A stretch of DNA of 6,694 nt, taken from NCBI GenBank assembly GCA_023428425.1, contig JAEYYP010000165.1, positions 1 through 6,694 of the forward strand, read 5' to 3'. The first letter of the stretch is position 1; each line of letters starts with the position of its first letter. Source of the stretch: Pseudomonadota bacterium. Lineage in GTDB: Bacteria; Pseudomonadota; Alphaproteobacteria; Rhizobiales; Devosiaceae. Below are positions 4,815-6,694 of this stretch, one piece after another. The translations under genes were made by a program, and so were the position numbers. The notes beneath the pieces are model-generated. The model did not search any database, was not told where the DNA came from, and saw nothing but the letters and a program-made list of their open reading frames with translations.

Positions 4815-6134
4815 CTATGCGGCGCCGAGTTTCTCGTCGACCAGTCGGAGCGCCCTGTTTACCGGCACTCCGTCGGGATCCCAGGTCCGCCGCATCTCCA
4901 GCATCTGCCGGGCAATCGTCCAGTTGCCGAGCTTCAGGTGCGCGTCGAGCAGCAACTGCCCGAACAGGTCGCGTTGCGCGTGCGAGCCGCCGATTTCGGT
5001 CATGCGCGGGTTGGCGATGCCGAGCCATCGGGCCGCCGTCGCAAAGTCCCGGCGGGCGTGAGCCAGCACACCATGCGCCGCAGGCAGAGCCACCTCCTGC
5101 CACACCACCCGGTCGAATGCCGTAGACGTCGCTGCCCGTTCCTCCACGGCTCGCATCAGGTCGTCAGCCTCGAGCCGCTCGGCGCGCGCCAGTCCGTACA
5201 GGTATTGCAGCGTCAGGAACGGCTGGATGGTATCGCGTGCCCTGCCCCGCATGTGGTTCGCCACGTCCTCCCAGCGACCGCCCACATCCATGCCGGCGAC
5301 CTCCATGCGCGCCAGCAGCGAAACGGCGTTCACCTGGTCCTGCGAGTAGTCGGGCTCGATGCCCCAGACGTGGTTGTCGTAGGCATCGAACACCGCCTGC
5401 TCGTCGCCCTGGCTGATGTGAAACAGCGCCTTGTGCCACCAGTTGTGAGTGTACATGAACGAGTTGAGGTCCACCCAGGTCGCCTGCGCCTCAGTGAGGA
5501 ATTCCACCCCCTCCGCGACCCGACCCGTCCCAAGCATCACATGCGCCAGCGCATGCTGCGCCCACGGCTCCTTGGTCTTGAGCTTCAACGCCAGCCGCGC
5601 CTCGTGCTCGGCCGTGGCGAGGTCATGCATCTGCTCGTAGCCGAAGGCGAGCATGCCGTGGATGTGCGGATTGTCGGCGTTGTGCGGCAGCGCCTGCTGC
5701 GCGATCCGCAGCATGTTCCTGGCATCGCCGCGGTTGAAGCTGAAATACTGGTGCAGCTTCACCGAAGCGAGGTCGCGCGGAAATCGCGTAACGATCTCCT
5801 CACCGATCGCCTGCACCTTCTGGACGTCGTCGCCGATCCATGCCGCGAGCTGCGCCAGCAGCATCCGCTCACGCTCGTTGGCCCCGGAAGCCGCCGCCTG
5901 TGCCCGCTGCAAGTAGATAGATGCGGCCGCGTTGGCGCCATCCGCTTCGAGGAACATCCAGGTGAAGCCGGCTTAGAGGTTGGCGAGCACCGCATCGGGC
6001 TCGCCATCGGCGGCGGCGATGATGTTGGCCGCCTTTTTCTCATAGCCAAGGAACCCGGTGACGAAGTCGTCGATGCCGGACAGCGTCGCATCCGACGCCC
6101 GGCTGACATCGTTCCCGAGCGCATCCTGTGCCAT
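4815..6134 (-). pseudogene. TTC38-like tetratricopeptide protein gene broken by one in-frame stop
   Basis: The full frame would encode about 439 residues of a tetratricopeptide-repeat protein resembling TTC38, an alpha-helical scaffold family of unknown biochemical role. The natural start is the ATG at 6134, fused to the SDR stop as TGATG. The first 53 codons (ending AAADGEPDAVLANL) match the family N-terminus, then TAA (5973-5975) interrupts. In the same frame AGFTWMFLEADG continues the protein without any gap. The remaining open stretch, from the next ATG at 5957 to 4815, is 380 codons and free of defects. It contains TPR-like helix pairs (for example HIHGMLAFGYEQM and EPWAQHALAHVMLG) and the signature HNWWHKALFHI. 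No Shine-Dalgarno precedes the ATG at 5957, so a restart there would be weak. The gene may be a fresh nonsense pseudogene, a sequencing error, or expressed as a shortened 380-residue protein. Confidence 0.8.
5973..5975 (-). other. premature in-frame TAA in the TTC38-like gene
   Basis: On the minus strand the frame reads ..GCC AAC CTC TAA GCC GGC TTC ACC TGG ATG... The frame before and after is identical, so this is a point nonsense change, not a frameshift. A single-base change to TAT or TAC (Tyr) is the most likely ancestral state, inferred from the aromatic expected before AGF in this family. TAA is an efficient stop, which argues against programmed readthrough. Confidence 0.75.
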
Positions 6135-6136
6135 CA
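6132..6136 (-). promoter_or_regulatory. TGATG stop/start overlap coupling the SDR and TTC38-like genes
   Basis: The SDR stop TGA (6136-6134) shares its last base with the ATG (6134-6132) of the TTC38-like gene. Such one-base overlaps indicate translational coupling within an operon and fix the original start of the broken gene. A G-rich stretch (GGGGG, just before the SDR end) can serve as ribosome-binding site. Confidence 0.7.
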
Positions 6137-6694
6137 GATCACGCGGCCCCCGTCCACTTCCATCGCCACGCCGGTGATCATGGAGGCTTCGTCCGAGCAA
6201 AGGAAACAGGCCGCGTTGCCCATGTCCTCCGGCGTCGAGAAGCGGCCCAGCGGGATGGTGGACAGGAATTTGGCGCGGATTTCCGGCGTGTCTTCACCCA
6301 TGAAGGTCTTGAGCAGCGGCGTCTCGCCCGCCACCGGGTTGATGGCGTTGACCCGGACGCCGAACGGCGCGAGTTCCACTGCCATCGACTTGGTCGCCGT
6401 CACCATCCAGCCCTTCGAGGCATTGTACCACGAGAGCCGTGGCCGAGGGCTGACCGCGGCGGTAGAGGCGATGTTGAGGATGGCCCCGGCCTTGTTGGCT
6501 TTGAAGTGCGGCACGAAGTGCTTGGCCATGAGATACACGGACTTTACGTTGACGGCGAGCACACGGTCGAAGTCGTCCTCCGTCACCTCTTCCATCGCCA
6601 TCGGCTTGTGCGAGACGCCGGCATTGTTGACGATGATGTCGAGCCGGTCGAAGCCTGACAGCACCTTGTGCGCCATTTCGGCGATGGACTCGTT
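6134..6694 (-). CDS. short-chain dehydrogenase/reductase, N-terminus beyond the window
   Basis: The last 186 residues of a classical SDR oxidoreductase are present; the frame is still open at the right edge, so the Rossmann TGxxxGxG nucleotide-binding motif is missing from view. Numbering from the first visible residue, it has NNAG (23-26) that stabilises the central sheet, the catalytic Asn in AVNV (Asn49), Ser77 (NIAST), and the YxxxK pair Tyr90/Lys94 (YNASK). These are followed by the NPVAGET substrate loop (119-125), RFSTPEDMGNAACFLCSDEAS and the C-terminal ITGVAMEVDGG common to FabG-like and glucose/alcohol dehydrogenase-like SDRs. The complete tetrad predicts an active NAD(P)(H)-dependent enzyme acting on an alcohol/ketone pair; the substrate cannot be named. 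It is the first visible gene of an operon with the TTC38-like gene (one-base overlap) and the P1 peptidase. An internal ATG at 6676 is not the start because family-like sequence extends past it. Confidence 0.93.
   Translation of the reverse strand, partial: NESIAEMAHKVLSGFDRLDIIVNNAGVSHKPMAMEEVTEDDFDRVLAVNVKSVYLMAKHFVPHFKANKAGAILNIASTAAVSPRPRLSWYNASKGWMVTATKSMAVELAPFGVRVNAINPVAGETPLLKTFMGEDTPEIRAKFLSTIPLGRFSTPEDMGNAACFLCSDEASMITGVAMEVDGGRVI

Noticed and set aside
6128..6658. A 176-codon plus-strand frame opposite the SDR gene
   Set aside because: His/Arg/Gly-rich antisense translation of a gene with a complete catalytic tetrad.

Overview
This is a GC-rich window with chromosomal housekeeping content. 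Codon use, the short alphaproteobacterial-style FliN, the LipB and RimO variants and the DUF4282/DoxX proteins suggest an alphaproteobacterium, most likely a sphingomonad (Novosphingobium, Sphingomonas or Erythrobacter type). The taxon is an inference from protein flavour; no 16S or other marker is present. No transposase, integrase, CRISPR array, phage gene or toxin-antitoxin pair was seen. I did not find a clearly undescribed system.

Left part (1-1790). The 5' portion of a tRNA-Leu(GAG) gene runs off the left edge on the minus strand. Behind it, on the same strand, is a very short orphan FliN-like SpoA-domain protein (173-406). Divergent from it, across 72 bp that hold a perfect 15-bp dyad, is lipB (octanoyltransferase, 479-1225). 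It is followed by a DUF4282 two-helix membrane protein (1277-1735). A strong 11-bp hairpin at 1760-1787 separates this rightward pair from the convergent gene.

Middle (1792-3766). A DoxX-family membrane protein (minus) and rimO (plus; methylthiotransferase for ribosomal protein S12) are transcribed away from each other across a 190-bp intergenic region (2227-2416). That region holds an imperfect palindrome beside a -35-like box on the doxX side. On the rimO side a -35/-10 pair lies so close to the rimO ATG that the transcript may be leaderless. LipB (lipoate attachment) and RimO (radical-SAM S12 modification) are both maintenance functions; nothing else links them here.

Right part (3788-6694, all minus strand). 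This looks like a three-gene operon read right to left: an SDR oxidoreductase (cut by the right edge), a TTC38-like tetratricopeptide gene whose start overlaps the SDR stop (TGATG), and a P1/S58-family (DmpA/NylC-type) peptidase 22 bp further on. The TTC38-like gene is interrupted by one in-frame TAA at 5973-5975, 53 codons after its natural start; the family-like sequence resumes in the same frame directly afterwards. It is therefore a nonsense pseudogene, a very recent mutation, or a sequencing error. The arrangement (oxidoreductase plus amide/peptide hydrolase) suggests a small catabolic operon, but its substrate cannot be read from the sequence.
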